Shown piece by piece: positions 8,675 through 18,165 of a DNA stretch of 64,000 nt; the stretch's first letter is position 1; each line of letters opens with the position of its first letter. The notes below the pieces were generated by a model. It saw only the letters and a program-made list of their open reading frames with translations. It was not told the DNA's origin and ran no database searches. The DNA is from Streptomyces sp. MMBL 11-1. Lineage in GTDB: Bacteria > Actinomycetota > Actinomycetes > Streptomycetales > Streptomycetaceae. Where the stretch lies: NCBI RefSeq assembly GCF_028622875.1, contig NZ_CP117709.1:6265001-6329000 (forward strand). The letters are read 5' to 3'. Made by a program: the position numbers and the translations under genes.

Positions 8675-9861
8675 TGGCCCAGCCCGCCTGGCAGGATCCC
8701 GTCCTGCTGCCCCTCGACACCGCGCCCGTGCCCGAGTACGGCAGCGGCTCGCTCGCCGACCTGCTCCCGACGCTCGCCGCCGGACAGGAAGTGCCCGGCT
8801 TCACCGCCGCGATCCCCGAGCTGACCCCGGCCGACCGCAACTGCGTCTTCCTGATCGACGGCCTCGGCTGGGAGCAGATCAAGGCCCACCCGGACGAGGC
8901 CCCCTTCCTGCACTCCCTCCTCCCCACCTCGCGCGGGGGCACGGGCCGTCCGCTCACCGCGGGTTTCCCCTCCACCACCGCCACCTCGCTCGCCTCGGTC
9001 GGCACGGGACTGCCGCCCGGCGAGCACGGCCTGCCCGGCTACACCGCCCGCAACCCGGAGACCGGGGAGCTGATGAACCAGCTCCGCTGGAAGCCGTGGA
9101 CCGCGCCGAAGGTCTGGCAGCCGTACCCCACGGTCTTCCAGCTCGCCGACGCCGCGGGCGTGCACACCGCGCAGGTCTCCGCGCCGACGTTCGAGCAGAC
9201 CCCGCTCACCAAGGTCGCCCTCAGCGGCGGCTCCTTCCTCGGCCGGCTCTCCGGCGAGGACCGGATGGACGTCGCCGCCCAGCGCCTGGCCGCCGGCGAC
9301 CGCTCGCTCGTCTACACGTACTACAGCGAGGTCGACGGCAAGGGACACCGCTTCGGCACCGACTCCGACGCCTGGCGCGGTCAGCTGATGTACGTCGACG
9401 GGCTCGCCCGACGCCTCGCCGAACAGCTTCCGCAGCGTTCCGCGCTCTACATCACCGCCGACCACGGCATGATCGACATCCCGTTCGACGAACAGTCCCG
9501 GATCGACTTCGACGAGGACTGGGAGCTGCGCGCCGGCGTCGCCCTCCTCGGCGGCGAGGGCCGCGCCCGCCACGTCTACGCGGTACCGGGTGCGGAGTCC
9601 GACGTCCTGACCGTCTGGCGCGAGGTGCTCGGCGAGCAGTTCTGGGTCGCGAGCCGGGACGAGGCCATCGCGGCCGGCTGGTTCGGTCCGACGATCGACG
9701 AGCGGGTGTACGGCCGGATCGGCGACGTGGTCGCCGCCGCCCACGACGACGTGATCATCACGGCCTCCGTCAACGAGCCGCACGAGTCGGCGATGGCGGG
9801 CGTGCACGGCTCCCTGACCCCGGTGGAACAGCTCGTCCCCCTCCTCGAAGTACGCTCGTAA
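8674..9861 (+). CDS. Alkaline phosphatase superfamily phosphodiesterase / nucleotide pyrophosphatase
   Basis: 395 residues. The fold signature is clear. VFLIDGLGWEQI holds the first metal aspartate. AGFPSTTATSLASVGTG holds the nucleophilic threonine. YYSEVDGKGHRFG and ADHGMIDI hold the second metal site. This is the type I phosphodiesterase/nucleotide pyrophosphatase pattern, so it probably hydrolyses phosphodiester or pyrophosphate bonds. No signal peptide is visible, which argues for a cytoplasmic enzyme. It overlaps the DUF5998 gene by one base and is followed 45 bases later by thymidine kinase, so a role in nucleotide salvage is possible. Confidence 0.87.
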   Translation: MAQPAWQDPVLLPLDTAPVPEYGSGSLADLLPTLAAGQEVPGFTAAIPELTPADRNCVFLIDGLGWEQIKAHPDEAPFLHSLLPTSRGGTGRPLTAGFPSTTATSLASVGTGLPPGEHGLPGYTARNPETGELMNQLRWKPWTAPKVWQPYPTVFQLADAAGVHTAQVSAPTFEQTPLTKVALSGGSFLGRLSGEDRMDVAAQRLAAGDRSLVYTYYSEVDGKGHRFGTDSDAWRGQLMYVDGLARRLAEQLPQRSALYITADHGMIDIPFDEQSRIDFDEDWELRAGVALLGGEGRARHVYAVPGAESDVLTVWREVLGEQFWVASRDEAIAAGWFGPTIDERVYGRIGDVVAAAHDDVIITASVNEPHESAMAGVHGSLTPVEQLVPLLEVRS

Positions 9862-9906
9862 CCCCCTCCCGCCGTGCCCCCCCCTCCGAAAGGTGCTCGA
9901 CCCCTC

Positions 9907-10557
9907 ATGCCCGAGCTGGTGTTCTTCTCCGGAACCATGGACTGCGGAAAGAGCACGCTGGCCCTGCAGATCGGTCACAACCGCTCGGCGCGCGGGCTCC
10001 AGGGCGTGATCTTCACCCGGGACGACCGCGCGGGGGAGGGCAAGCTCTCCTCCCGGCTCGGCCTGGTGACGGACGCCGTCGAGGCCGAGGAGGGCATGGA
10101 CCTGTACGCGCACATCGTCGAGCGGGTCAGCCGGGGCGGCCGGGTCGACTACGTGATCGTGGACGAGGCGCAGTTCCTCGCCCCGGACCAGATCGACCAA
10201 CTGGCCCGCGTCGTCGACGACCTGGGGCTCGACGTCTTCGCCTTCGGCATCACCACGGACTTCCGCACCAAGCTGTTCCCCGGCTCCCAGCGGCTGATCG
10301 AGCTGGCCGACCGCATAGAGGCCCTCCAGGTCGAGGCGCTCTGCTGGTGCGGCGCCCGAGCCACGCACAACGCCCGCACGGTGGACGGCGAGATGGTCGT
10401 CGAGGGCGCCCAGGTCGTCGTCGGCGACGTCAACCGGCAGGCCGGCGAGGTCGGTTACGAGGTGCTGTGCCGCCGCCACCACTGCCGCCGCATGACGAGC
10501 CGTTCCGTCCACGCCGGGGTGCTCTCGCCGGACGTCCTGCCGGTGTCGTCGGACTGA
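9907..10557 (+). CDS. tdk: Thymidine kinase
   Basis: 216 residues. P-loop SGTMDCGKSTLAL at the N-terminus, the Walker B-like VIVDEAQFL around residue 84, and a zinc-binding lasso with CWCGARATHNART and LCRRHH supplying four likely ligands. This is the type II (TK1-like) thymidine kinase that phosphorylates thymidine with ATP for salvage into dTMP. The start at 9907 matches family N-termini. A dUTPase is encoded 15 kb downstream, but the two are not linked as an operon. Confidence 0.95.
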   Translation: MPELVFFSGTMDCGKSTLALQIGHNRSARGLQGVIFTRDDRAGEGKLSSRLGLVTDAVEAEEGMDLYAHIVERVSRGGRVDYVIVDEAQFLAPDQIDQLARVVDDLGLDVFAFGITTDFRTKLFPGSQRLIELADRIEALQVEALCWCGARATHNARTVDGEMVVEGAQVVVGDVNRQAGEVGYEVLCRRHHCRRMTSRSVHAGVLSPDVLPVSSD

Positions 10558-10626
10558 GCCGTCCGGGCCGCCGCCCCCCGGGCTTCAGCCAACCTGTCCG
10601 GCTGTTCCCGGGCGCCCGGTCCGGCG

Positions 10627-11433
10627 TCAGCCGGCCTTCGCCCCGCCTTCCGCGATCCCGCCCCCGGCGGACCGGATGACCGTGAACACGGCCCCCTCCA
10701 AATCCGCGACCGTCGCCAGCCGCCCGCCCGACCCCTCGCGCGGGGGCTGCAGGACGCGCCCGCCCAGCTCCACCACCCGGGCCGCGGCCCGGTCGGTGTC
10801 GGCGACCTCGAAGTACGTCATCCAGTGCGGCCCCCGGTCGCGCGGCAGCGCCTGGCCGACCCCGTGCAGCGACGCCACCGGAACGTCGTCCAGGATCAGG
10901 GTCTGGTAGTCGAAGTCGGCCGAGACGACCGCCTCCGTCCCGTAGCCGAAGACCGTCTGGTAGAACTTCGCGACCATCGAGGTCTCCTGGGTCACCAGCT
11001 CGTTCCAGACAGGGGTGCCGGGCATGCCCGCCGTCATCGTGCCGAGGTGTTCGGAGCCCTGCCAGATGCCGAAGACCGCCCCGCTCGGGTCCGAGGCGAT
11101 GGCGAGCCGCCCTGCCTCGCCCGCGTCCAGCGGGCCGACCGCGACGGTCCCGCCGCAGGAGCGGATGGCCTCCGCGGTGACGTCGGCGTCGTCCGTGGCG
11201 AGGTAGGTGGTCCAGGCGATCGGGAGATGGCGGTCGGGCGGCAGCTGGCCGATGCCCGCGACCTCCTTCCCGTGCAGCAGCCCGCGGACATAGGGGCCCA
11301 GTTGTTCGGGACCCGGCCGGAACTCCCAGTCGAACAGAGCCCCGTAGAACTCCTGGGTCGTGGTCAGGCCGTGCACGATCAGACTCACCCAGCAAGGTGT
11401 TCCGGGCGTGCGCCGGGCGTGGGCCTCGGTCAT
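10627..11433 (-). CDS. Two-domain VOC (glyoxalase/dioxygenase superfamily) protein
   Basis: 268 residues made of two VOC modules, about 12-130 and 142-258. Each has the beta-alpha-beta pattern with a W/F-D/G-T start (WVSLIVHGLTTTQEFYGALF and VWNELVTQETSMVAKFYQTV). Proteins of this arrangement include hydroxylase-like and CFP-30B-type glyoxalase relatives; the substrate is not deducible. The start at 11433 has GGAGAG eight bases upstream. In-frame codons further up, to 11664, run into the shared promoter region with the divergent sulfurtransferase gene. Confidence 0.82.
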   Translation of the reverse strand: MTEAHARRTPGTPCWVSLIVHGLTTTQEFYGALFDWEFRPGPEQLGPYVRGLLHGKEVAGIGQLPPDRHLPIAWTTYLATDDADVTAEAIRSCGGTVAVGPLDAGEAGRLAIASDPSGAVFGIWQGSEHLGTMTAGMPGTPVWNELVTQETSMVAKFYQTVFGYGTEAVVSADFDYQTLILDDVPVASLHGVGQALPRDRGPHWMTYFEVADTDRAAARVVELGGRVLQPPREGSGGRLATVADLEGAVFTVIRSAGGGIAEGGAKAG

Positions 11434-11666
11434 GGTCTTCTCTCCTCGGACCGTATGGGTGGCCGTGCGGGGGACGGGACAGGTACGCCGTCCCGGGTCG
11501 GGAAGCGGTCCGCGTACCCCGTGCAGATGCTCGCACCCCCCGGCGCGCCAGACGCGCCGGCCGCGCCGCGTCGCCCGGGTTCTCGACGAAGGACGGCCGG
11601 ATACCCGCCGTCCGTTCCCGCCGATGCTGAGACGGGCGCCGCCGCCGCTGCGCGAGGATGGCACCC

Positions 11667-12497
11667 ATGAAGCCCATCATTACCGCATCCGAATACGTGA
11701 GCGAGTCGGCCGGGTCGCGACCGCCGGTGCTCCTGGACGTCCGCTGGCAGCTCGGCGGTCCGCACGGCCGCCCCGACTACGAGGCCGGTCACCTGCCCGG
11801 CGCGGTCTTCGTCGACCTGGATACGGAACTGGCCGGTCCGGCGGGCGACGGCGGCCGCCACCCCCTCCCGGACCCGGAGGCCTTCGGGGCGGCGATGCGC
11901 AGGGCCGGGGTCTCCCAGGACACCCCCGTCGTGGTGTACGACGGCGGCCTGGGCTGGGCCGCGGCGCGCGCCTGGTGGCTGCTGCGCTGGACGGGGCACC
12001 GGGACGTACGGGTCCTGGACGGCGGCCTCGCCGCCTGGACGGGCGACCTCTCCACCGAGATCCCGCACCCCACCGAGGGCGATTTTCGGCCGAAACCGGG
12101 GGCCCTGCCCACACTGGACGCGGAAAGCGCGGCGGCTTTCGCCCGGTCGGGTCTGCTGCTGGACGCTCGTGCGGCGGAGCGCTACCGGGGCGATGTGGAG
12201 CCGATCGACCGCGTCGGCGGCCACATTCCCGGGGCCGTCTCCGCGCCGACCACCCAGAACGTCGACGAGGAGGGGCGCTACCTGCCGGCCGAGCGGCTCG
12301 CCGCGCGGTTCGCCGGGCTGGGGGCGGAGGAAAGCTCCGAAGGCGTGGGCGTCTACTGCGGATCCGGGGTCTCCGGCGCGCACGAGGTGCTGGCCCTGGA
12401 GATCGCGGGCTTCACCGGCGTCCTGTATCCCGGCTCCTGGTCCGAGTGGTCCTCGGACCCCTCCCGGCCGGTCGCCACGGGGCCCGAGCCCCAGTAG
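11667..12497 (+). CDS. sseA: Thiosulfate/3-mercaptopyruvate sulfurtransferase
   Basis: 276 residues with two rhodanese domains. The N-terminal one is inactive (structural). The C-terminal one carries the active-site loop CGSGVSG with Cys231. The CGSG(V/T) loop is the type seen in 3-mercaptopyruvate sulfurtransferases rather than the CRKG type of thiosulfate sulfurtransferases, so mercaptopyruvate is the better guess. The domain pattern LLDVRWQ, GHLPGAVFVDLD and VYDGGLGWAAARAWWLLRW is complete. It is convergent with sepH, from which a strong hairpin separates it; the sulfurtransferase-sepH neighbourhood is, from memory, conserved in Streptomyces. Confidence 0.9.
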   Translation: MKPIITASEYVSESAGSRPPVLLDVRWQLGGPHGRPDYEAGHLPGAVFVDLDTELAGPAGDGGRHPLPDPEAFGAAMRRAGVSQDTPVVVYDGGLGWAAARAWWLLRWTGHRDVRVLDGGLAAWTGDLSTEIPHPTEGDFRPKPGALPTLDAESAAAFARSGLLLDARAAERYRGDVEPIDRVGGHIPGAVSAPTTQNVDEEGRYLPAERLAARFAGLGAEESSEGVGVYCGSGVSGAHEVLALEIAGFTGVLYPGSWSEWSSDPSRPVATGPEPQ

Positions 12498-12550
12498 TCC
12501 CGCCGCTTCGGCCACGCGTGGCGGCCGGGGGCGGGGGGACGGTAAGGCAG

Positions 12551-12582
12551 CGGGGTCCGTACGCGACCGCGTACGGACCCCG
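12551..12582. terminator. Bidirectional hairpin between sulfurtransferase and sepH
   Basis: A 14-bp perfect stem, 12551-12564 with 12569-12582, around a 4-base loop. It sits between two convergent stop codons and can serve both strands. Confidence 0.8.
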
Positions 12583-12605
12583 CTCCCACCGGTGGTCATT
12601 CCCGG

Positions 12606-13703
12606 TCAGTCCTGCTTCTTGCGCCGGGTGCCGAAGACGATCTCGTCCCAGCTCGGCACCGCGGCACGGCGGCCCGGCCGGACTCCGTCCGCCTCGGCCT
12701 GACGGTCCGTCGTCCCGGTCAGCCGGTCGCGGTGTCCGGCCACCGCCCGGGGCATCAGCACATCCGCGTACGCGGATCCCGCGCCGGCCGAGGCGGCGGC
12801 GGGCGGCGCGTCCGCCTCCGTCTCCTCCGCCGGTTCGAGCGCGGGCGGCTCGGGCTGGGTGGGCCGCTCGGGGACGACCATGTCGCCGCGGAAGCTCGGC
12901 ACCGCCTCCAGCAGGCTGGTCAGCGAGTCGCGCTCGCCGGCCGAGGCGCTGCTCACGTACTCCTCGGGCTCGGCGGCGGCCGGGGCGGGCCGCTCGATCT
13001 GCCGGTCCAGGGCGCGGTCGAGCGGTCGGTCGCGGTCGGTCTGCCGGTCCAGGCTCCGGTCCAGCGGCCGGTCGCGCGGCAGCCGGGCGATCCGGGGCAC
13101 GAACGGGAAACTGGGTTCGGGCGCGGCGACGTCGTCGGTCTCGCCGATCAGCGAGCGCGCCTCGTCGTCCACGGCCTGGACCAGCCGCCTGGGCGGGTCG
13201 TACGTCCAGCTCGCCGAGTGCGGCTCACCCGCGACCCGGTAGACGAGCAGGACTTCCCAGGTGCCGTCGTCGCGGCGCCACGAGTCCCACTGGACGGTTT
13301 CCTTGTCGGCGCCGCGCAGCAGGAGACGCTCCTGCACCGCCTCGCCGAGTTGAGGGCCGGTGTTCTCGCCGGGACGGCGCACAGGAGTCTTCCGGGCCCG
13401 CTCGGCCATGAAGGCGCGCTCCGCGAGCACGGGGCCCTCGAAGCGGCGTACACGGTCGACGGGGATGCCCGCGAACTGGGCGACCTCCTCCGCGGAGGCA
13501 CCGGCCCGTATGCGGGCCTGGATGTCGCGGGGACGGAGGTGGCTCTCCACCTCGATCTCGATCTGGCCGAGCCGGGCGCGGTCGTTGCGCACGGCGGCGC
13601 GCAGCCGCTCATCGATCGGAAGCGTGTACTCCGTGCTGTCCGCAGCCTTGAGCACCAGTCGTGTGCCGTCGTTGGAGACGGCCACGACACGCAGTTCGGG
13701 CAT
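12606..13703 (-). CDS. sepH: SepH, cell division regulator (DUF3071)
   Basis: 365 residues. The N-terminus MPELRVVAVSNDGTRLVLKA followed by TEYTLPIDERLRAAVRND is the hallmark of the DUF3071/SepH family. Next is a predicted helix-turn-helix segment (IRAGASAEEVAQFAGIPVDR, residues about 75-95). The C-terminal half is long, acidic and proline-rich with Arg/Asp-rich repeats (RDRPLDRSLDRQTDRDRPLD) and is probably disordered. SepH is known in Streptomyces and mycobacteria to bind FtsZ and stimulate filament assembly during sporulation and vegetative septation. ATG at 13703 has the site GGGAGG upstream; the longer frame to 14186 crosses non-coding sequence. Confidence 0.92.
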   Translation of the reverse strand: MPELRVVAVSNDGTRLVLKAADSTEYTLPIDERLRAAVRNDRARLGQIEIEVESHLRPRDIQARIRAGASAEEVAQFAGIPVDRVRRFEGPVLAERAFMAERARKTPVRRPGENTGPQLGEAVQERLLLRGADKETVQWDSWRRDDGTWEVLLVYRVAGEPHSASWTYDPPRRLVQAVDDEARSLIGETDDVAAPEPSFPFVPRIARLPRDRPLDRSLDRQTDRDRPLDRALDRQIERPAPAAAEPEEYVSSASAGERDSLTSLLEAVPSFRGDMVVPERPTQPEPPALEPAEETEADAPPAAASAGAGSAYADVLMPRAVAGHRDRLTGTTDRQAEADGVRPGRRAAVPSWDEIVFGTRRKKQD

Positions 13704-14199
13704 GGGGACCTCCCGGGTGGTGCCTGCCGACGTCACGTGCGTCGCTGCTTCCGCTAGTCGAGTGTGACCTGCCCGGGTGCAGCCTGCCACAACCTTGCCA
13801 AGTTGCCCGGCGTGTCGGGCGCTCGTCCTGGTGCACCACCATGACACGGTTGCCCATTGCGACCCAAAGTGGCCGATTTGGCCGCTCTGTGCAGCAGGCA
13901 TCCGTGTGATGCCTTGACGCGCCGCCGGTTCGAGTGCCGCCGCCGGCCCCTCCGGTAGCTGCGGAATCCCACGTCGGAGTCCGCCCCAGGGCTCGTCACA
14001 GTACTCCATTCGGGCCACCGGGGTGGACCGGCGCGCCGCCGAAGTTCTCGCGGGGCGCGGGAGTTGGGTTACCCAGTTCTCCGCGAAATGCCCCCGATGC
14101 GTGTTGTGCTTCACACAATCTCCGGAAACGGAACTATCCACTTCGCTCATTTGTCCCTTCTTGTTGCATGGTGGGAGAGATGTCAAGCAGGGGCTGGTA
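13704..14199. other. Gene-free divergent interval between sepH and a membrane protein
   Basis: About 500 bases with no convincing gene. On the right side an inverted repeat, TTGTG 14104-14108 with CACAA 14114-14118, lies about 85 bases before the start at 14200 and could be an operator. Shortly after it GGAAC occurs at 14130-14134, an element also found in sigma-E type -35 boxes, but no matching -10 was convincing. Confidence 0.4.
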
Positions 14200-15342
14200 A
14201 TGGTTCAGAAGCCGGAAAGCGACACAGAACCCAAGGAAAGGCGCATAGATCTGAGTCTTCCGCAGGTTGCCGGGAGTGCCGTGGCAGCCGTCGCGGCGGC
14301 CGTGCTGGCCTCGCAGTTGGGCGTGTACGGCACGATCGCGGGAGCGGGCGTGATGAGTATCGTCGCCACCTGCGGCGGCTCGGTCTTCCAGCACTTCTTC
14401 CGCCGCACCGGCGAGCAGATCCGCGAGGTGACGGTGCAGGTGACCCACCCGGAGGGCAGACGGGTGACGGTGCACACCAAGGAGACGACGCCCGCCGGGC
14501 GGGCGGGCGCCGCCCTGCGGTCCGAGCCCGAACCCGCCGACGACGCCACCACGGTGCTGGCCACCGTCGACCCGGGCACGGCCCCGGAGGTGCTCCCGGG
14601 CGCGGAGAGCACGCGGGTGCTGAAGCCCGTCGACCCGGACCGGACCCAGCTGCTGGACCTCGGCGACGCGCGGACCCGGATGCTCCGGGTCCCGCCGGGC
14701 CCGGGCCCCGGAGCGGAGGGCGGGGCTGATGACCGTACGCAGCTGCTGCCGCGGGTCGGCGACCGTACGCGGACGTCCGCGGGGGGCACGGCCGTCGCCG
14801 ACGACGCGTTCGGCGAGGGCGTCACCCACGGCACCCGGCTGCGCGGCTGGAAGCGCCCCGCGCTCGCCGCCGCCGCGGTCTTCGCCGTCTCCATGGCGGG
14901 GATCACCGCGTTCGAGATGATCTCGGGCAGCGACCTCAGCGGCGGCCGGGGCACCACGCTCAGCTCCGTCGTGCGCGGCGGTGGCGACGACCGGGATTCC
15001 GGACCCGCCGACCCCACGCCCTCCGGGGACACCGACCGGGACAGGGAGGGGGAGGAGCAGCGGCCGTCCCCCGACGGTGGCACCGGCTCCGCCCCGGCCA
15101 CGGACCCCGGCGACGGCAACAGCGCGAGTCCCGATCCCGGTACGGGCACGGACGGCGAGAACCCCGGCACCGGGTCCACCCCCACGCCGACGCCCTCGGA
15201 GTCCGACGGCGGGACCGCGCCCGACCCGGCGCAGCCCACCCCGACGCCCTCCGGCGACGCCGGAACCGGCGCGCCCCCGACCGGCGCGGAGGGCGCCCCC
15301 GGGCAGGGGGAGCAGGACCCGTCCGGCGCCGGCGCCGAGTGA
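14200..15342 (+). CDS. Hypothetical membrane protein with disordered secreted tail
   Basis: 380 residues, not assigned to a named family. Residues about 20-58 contain a hydrophobic Ala/Val/Gly hairpin (AVAAVAAAVLASQLGVYG) able to span the membrane. A polar middle part carries repeated DRTQLL/TRMLRV-like segments (residues about 130-200), which resemble phospho-threonine sites. A second hydrophobic span follows at about 225-245 (AAAAVFAVSMAGITAFEM). The last 120 residues are Pro/Ser/Thr/Gly/Asp-rich and likely extracytoplasmic. This layout is common in Streptomyces envelope proteins; it may be a kinase substrate, but that is inference. A hairpin follows at 15371. Confidence 0.78.
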   Translation: MVQKPESDTEPKERRIDLSLPQVAGSAVAAVAAAVLASQLGVYGTIAGAGVMSIVATCGGSVFQHFFRRTGEQIREVTVQVTHPEGRRVTVHTKETTPAGRAGAALRSEPEPADDATTVLATVDPGTAPEVLPGAESTRVLKPVDPDRTQLLDLGDARTRMLRVPPGPGPGAEGGADDRTQLLPRVGDRTRTSAGGTAVADDAFGEGVTHGTRLRGWKRPALAAAAVFAVSMAGITAFEMISGSDLSGGRGTTLSSVVRGGGDDRDSGPADPTPSGDTDRDREGEEQRPSPDGGTGSAPATDPGDGNSASPDPGTGTDGENPGTGSTPTPTPSESDGGTAPDPAQPTPTPSGDAGTGAPPTGAEGAPGQGEQDPSGAGAE

Positions 15343-15370
15343 CCCACCGGCGAACCGCGCACAGCACATC

Positions 15371-15406
15371 GGCCCCGGCCCCCTCCGCGAGGAGAGGACC
15401 GGGGCC
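15371..15406. terminator. Hairpin between convergent genes
   Basis: GGCCCCGG at 15371-15378 pairs with CCGGGGCC at 15399-15406, with an inner purine-rich loop. It lies between the membrane protein gene and the convergent oxidase gene. Confidence 0.55.
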
Positions 15407-15432
15407 GACGGCGTACCGGAAGCCTCCGGGAC

Positions 15433-16755
15433 TCAGTCGCCGAGCACGCGCCGCAGGTAGTCGTTGCCGAACATACGGTCAGGGTCCAGCCGGTCGCGCA
15501 GCGCGGTGAACTCGCCGAAGCGCGGGTAGACCTCCGACAGATAGGCCGCGTCACGCGTGTGGATCTTGCCCCAGTGCGGCCGGCCGGCGTGCGCGGTCAT
15601 GATCCGCTCGACCGCGGTGAAGTACGACCGGTGGGGCGTGCCCTTGTAGAGGTGCACGGCGATGTAGGCGCTGTCCCGGCCCGAGGCGGTTGACAGCGTC
15701 ATGTCGTCGGCGGGAGCGGTGCGCACCTCGACAGGGAAGCTGATCTTCAGCGGTGACCGCTCGACCATGGCCTTCAGCTCCCGCAGCGCCGCCACGGCCC
15801 GCTCGCGCGGAACGGCGTACTCCATCTCCACGAACCGCACGCGGCGAGGGCTGGTGAAGACCTTGTACGGGATGTCGGTGTACGTACGCGCCGACAGCGC
15901 CCGGCTGGAGAGCCGGGCGATCGGGGGGATCGTCGCCGGGACCGCGCGGCCGAGCGCACAGGCGGCCCGGAAGACCCCGTTGGACAGCAGCTCGTCATCG
16001 ATCCAGCCGCTCACCCTGCCGGGCGGGGCGGCCGGTCCGGCGCTGCGGTTGTTGCGTTTGGTGGTGCAGTTCCCGGTGTGCGGGAACCAGTAGAACTCGA
16101 AGTGCTCGTTCTCGGCGACCAGGGAGTCGAAGTCCGCGGTGACCCGGTCGAAGGTCATCGGCTCCTCACGGGCCGTCAGCAGGAAGATCGGCTCCACGGC
16201 CAGGGTGACGGCGGTGATCACCCCGAGGGCGCCGAGCCCGATCCGGGCCGCCGCGAAGATCTCCGGGTTCTCCCGCTCCGAGCAGACCAGGACGGTGCCG
16301 TCGGCGGTGACCAGCTCCAGCGCGCGGATCTGCGCCGCTATCGAGGCCGAGTCCCGGCCCGTGCCGTGCGTACCGGTGGAGGTCGCCCCGGCGATCGTCT
16401 GCTCCATGATGTCGCCCATGTTCGTGAGCGACAGACCCTCGCGGGCGAGCGCGATGTTGAGCCGCTTGAGCGGAGTGCCCGCCTCCACCGTCACGGTCAT
16501 CGCCCTGCGGTCGATGTCCCGGATCCCGGCGAGGAGGTCCGGGCGTATCAGCACCCCGTCCGTGGCTGCCGCCGCCGTGAAGGAGTGGCCCGCGCCGACC
16601 GGCTTCACCCGCAGGCCCTCCGCGCCCGCCCGGCGCAGCACGTCCGCGAGCTCGTCCACGGACGCGGGTGCCTCGGTGCGGGCGGGCCGGGCGGTGACGG
16701 TGCCCGCCCAGTTACGCCACGCGCTCGTCGTCGTCCGTGCGTAGGTGTCGGTCAT
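15433..16755 (-). CDS. FAD-linked oxidase, aldonolactone/alditol oxidase family
   Basis: 440 residues. The N-terminal FAD-binding PCMH domain contains VKPVGAGHSF near residue 55, where the histidine is the covalent flavin site in alditol and aldonolactone oxidases. STGTHGTG is the second FAD motif. The C-terminal part has the PHWGKIH signature of the D-arabinono-1,4-lactone/L-gulono-lactone oxidase group. The enzyme should oxidise a sugar alcohol or aldonolactone using oxygen; the exact substrate is not visible. The upstream MFS gene runs into its first 44 bases in another frame, so the two are cotranscribed. Confidence 0.88.
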   Translation of the reverse strand: MTDTYARTTTSAWRNWAGTVTARPARTEAPASVDELADVLRRAGAEGLRVKPVGAGHSFTAAAATDGVLIRPDLLAGIRDIDRRAMTVTVEAGTPLKRLNIALAREGLSLTNMGDIMEQTIAGATSTGTHGTGRDSASIAAQIRALELVTADGTVLVCSERENPEIFAAARIGLGALGVITAVTLAVEPIFLLTAREEPMTFDRVTADFDSLVAENEHFEFYWFPHTGNCTTKRNNRSAGPAAPPGRVSGWIDDELLSNGVFRAACALGRAVPATIPPIARLSSRALSARTYTDIPYKVFTSPRRVRFVEMEYAVPRERAVAALRELKAMVERSPLKISFPVEVRTAPADDMTLSTASGRDSAYIAVHLYKGTPHRSYFTAVERIMTAHAGRPHWGKIHTRDAAYLSEVYPRFGEFTALRDRLDPDRMFGNDYLRRVLGD

Positions 16756-17959
16756 CTTCCCCGCGCCCTCCCGTCGCAGCCGGCCCGGCCAGCCGGCGAT
16801 ACCCCAGGAACGCCACCGCCGCCGCGAGAGCTCCCGCCACGGCGGGCACCGCGTACCCCGCCTCCGCCCCGGCGGCGTCGACCACCCAGCCGGCGGCCGA
16901 GGAGCCGAGCGCCACCCCGACAGCGAGCCCGGTACTGGTCCAGGTCATGCCCTCGGTCAGCTTGGTGCGCGGTACGTGCGCTTCGACGAGGGCCATGGTG
17001 GTGACCATCGTCGGTGCGATGGCGAGGCCCGCGACAAAGAGCGCTACGGCCAGCAACGGAAGGTTCCCGGCCAGTTGGAGGGGGATCATACTCACGGCCA
17101 TCGCGCAGACACCCACCAGCCACCTCGTCCCGGGGTTCCCCTTGAGGTGCAGCAGCCCGAACACGGCCCCCGCGAGACACGAACCGAGCGCGTAGACGGC
17201 CAGCACCAGGGAGGCCGCCGCCTTGTGGCCGCGCTCCTCGGCGAAGGCCACGGTCACCACGTCCACGCCCCCGAAGATCGCGCCCGTCGCCACGAACGTG
17301 GCCACCAGGACCTGGAGCCCCCGCGAGCGCAGCGCCGAGCCCCCGGTGTGCTGCGACTTCGGGTGCGGCACCGGCTCGGTCGCACGCTGCGCGGTCAGCC
17401 AGAAGACGCCGACCAGCAGGAAGGCGGCGGCGATCAGCGGACCCGCCTCCGGGAACCAGGCGGTGGAGAGGCCGATGGAGATGATCGGGCCGAAGATGAA
17501 GCACACCTCGTCGACGATCGACTCCCACGCGTAGGCGGTGTGCAGGTCCCGGCTGGAGCCCCGGTAGATCGCCGCCCAGCGGGACCGGACCATCGACCCC
17601 ACGCTCGGCACACAGCCCGCACCCACCGCGAAGACGAACAGCGTCCACTCCGGCGCCCCCTGCTGGGCACAGACCAGAAGACCCGCCACCGCCGCCACCG
17701 CGACCAGCGTGACCGGGCGCAGCACCCGGCGCTGCCCGTAGCGGTCGACCAGCCGGGAGACCTGGGGGCCGCAGACCGCCGCCGACATCGCCAGGGTCGC
17801 GGAGAGCGCCCCGGCCAGGCCGTAGCGGCCGGTGAGCTGGGAGATCATCGTCACGACACCGATGCCCATCATGGACAACGGCATCCGGCCGAAGAAGCCC
17901 GCCGCGGAGAATTCCCGGGAACCGGGGGCGGAGAAGATGACGCGGTAGGGGCTGGGCAA
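16712..17959 (-). CDS. MFS transporter
   Basis: 415 residues with about twelve hydrophobic spans. The inter-helix 2-3 signature reads [14 protein letters not shown], a variant of the GxxxDRxGRR motif of major facilitator proteins. It most resembles drug or metabolite exporters. The C-terminus is Arg/Asp-rich and cytoplasmic. The start is a TTG at 17959 with GGAG seven bases upstream. The coding sequence overlaps the oxidase gene by 44 bases, so the pair is an operon: oxidase plus exporter. Substrate unknown. It is divergent from ferrochelatase. Confidence 0.87.
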   Translation of the reverse strand: MPSPYRVIFSAPGSREFSAAGFFGRMPLSMMGIGVVTMISQLTGRYGLAGALSATLAMSAAVCGPQVSRLVDRYGQRRVLRPVTLVAVAAVAGLLVCAQQGAPEWTLFVFAVGAGCVPSVGSMVRSRWAAIYRGSSRDLHTAYAWESIVDEVCFIFGPIISIGLSTAWFPEAGPLIAAAFLLVGVFWLTAQRATEPVPHPKSQHTGGSALRSRGLQVLVATFVATGAIFGGVDVVTVAFAEERGHKAAASLVLAVYALGSCLAGAVFGLLHLKGNPGTRWLVGVCAMAVSMIPLQLAGNLPLLAVALFVAGLAIAPTMVTTMALVEAHVPRTKLTEGMTWTSTGLAVGVALGSSAAGWVVDAAGAEAGYAVPAVAGALAAAVAFLGYRRLAGPAATGGRGEDDRHLRTDDDERVA

Positions 17960-18127
17960 GGGGGACTCCGGTCGTGCCTGTCAGGCGTATAGCTGGCCGA
18001 TACAGCTTACGGCCGGGCGGACCCGCCGGACACCGGATTCCGGGACGGTACGGGGGAGCGGCAAGGGTACGCGTCCGCCCGGGAGATCCGGCCTCCACGG
18101 TCTTCCCGACGGGGCGTCGGATGTCGG

Positions 18128-18158
18128 TTGCCGCCCTGTCACAGGAGGGTGGCAGGAT
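18128..18158 (+). promoter_or_regulatory. Candidate leaderless promoter of ferrochelatase
   Basis: TTGCCG at 18128-18133 and CAGGAT at 18153-18158 are spaced 19 bases and resemble housekeeping -35 and -10 boxes. The ATG at 18166 is only 7 bases after the -10 box, which places transcription start at or next to the start codon. Confidence 0.5.
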
Positions 18159-18165
18159 CGATGCC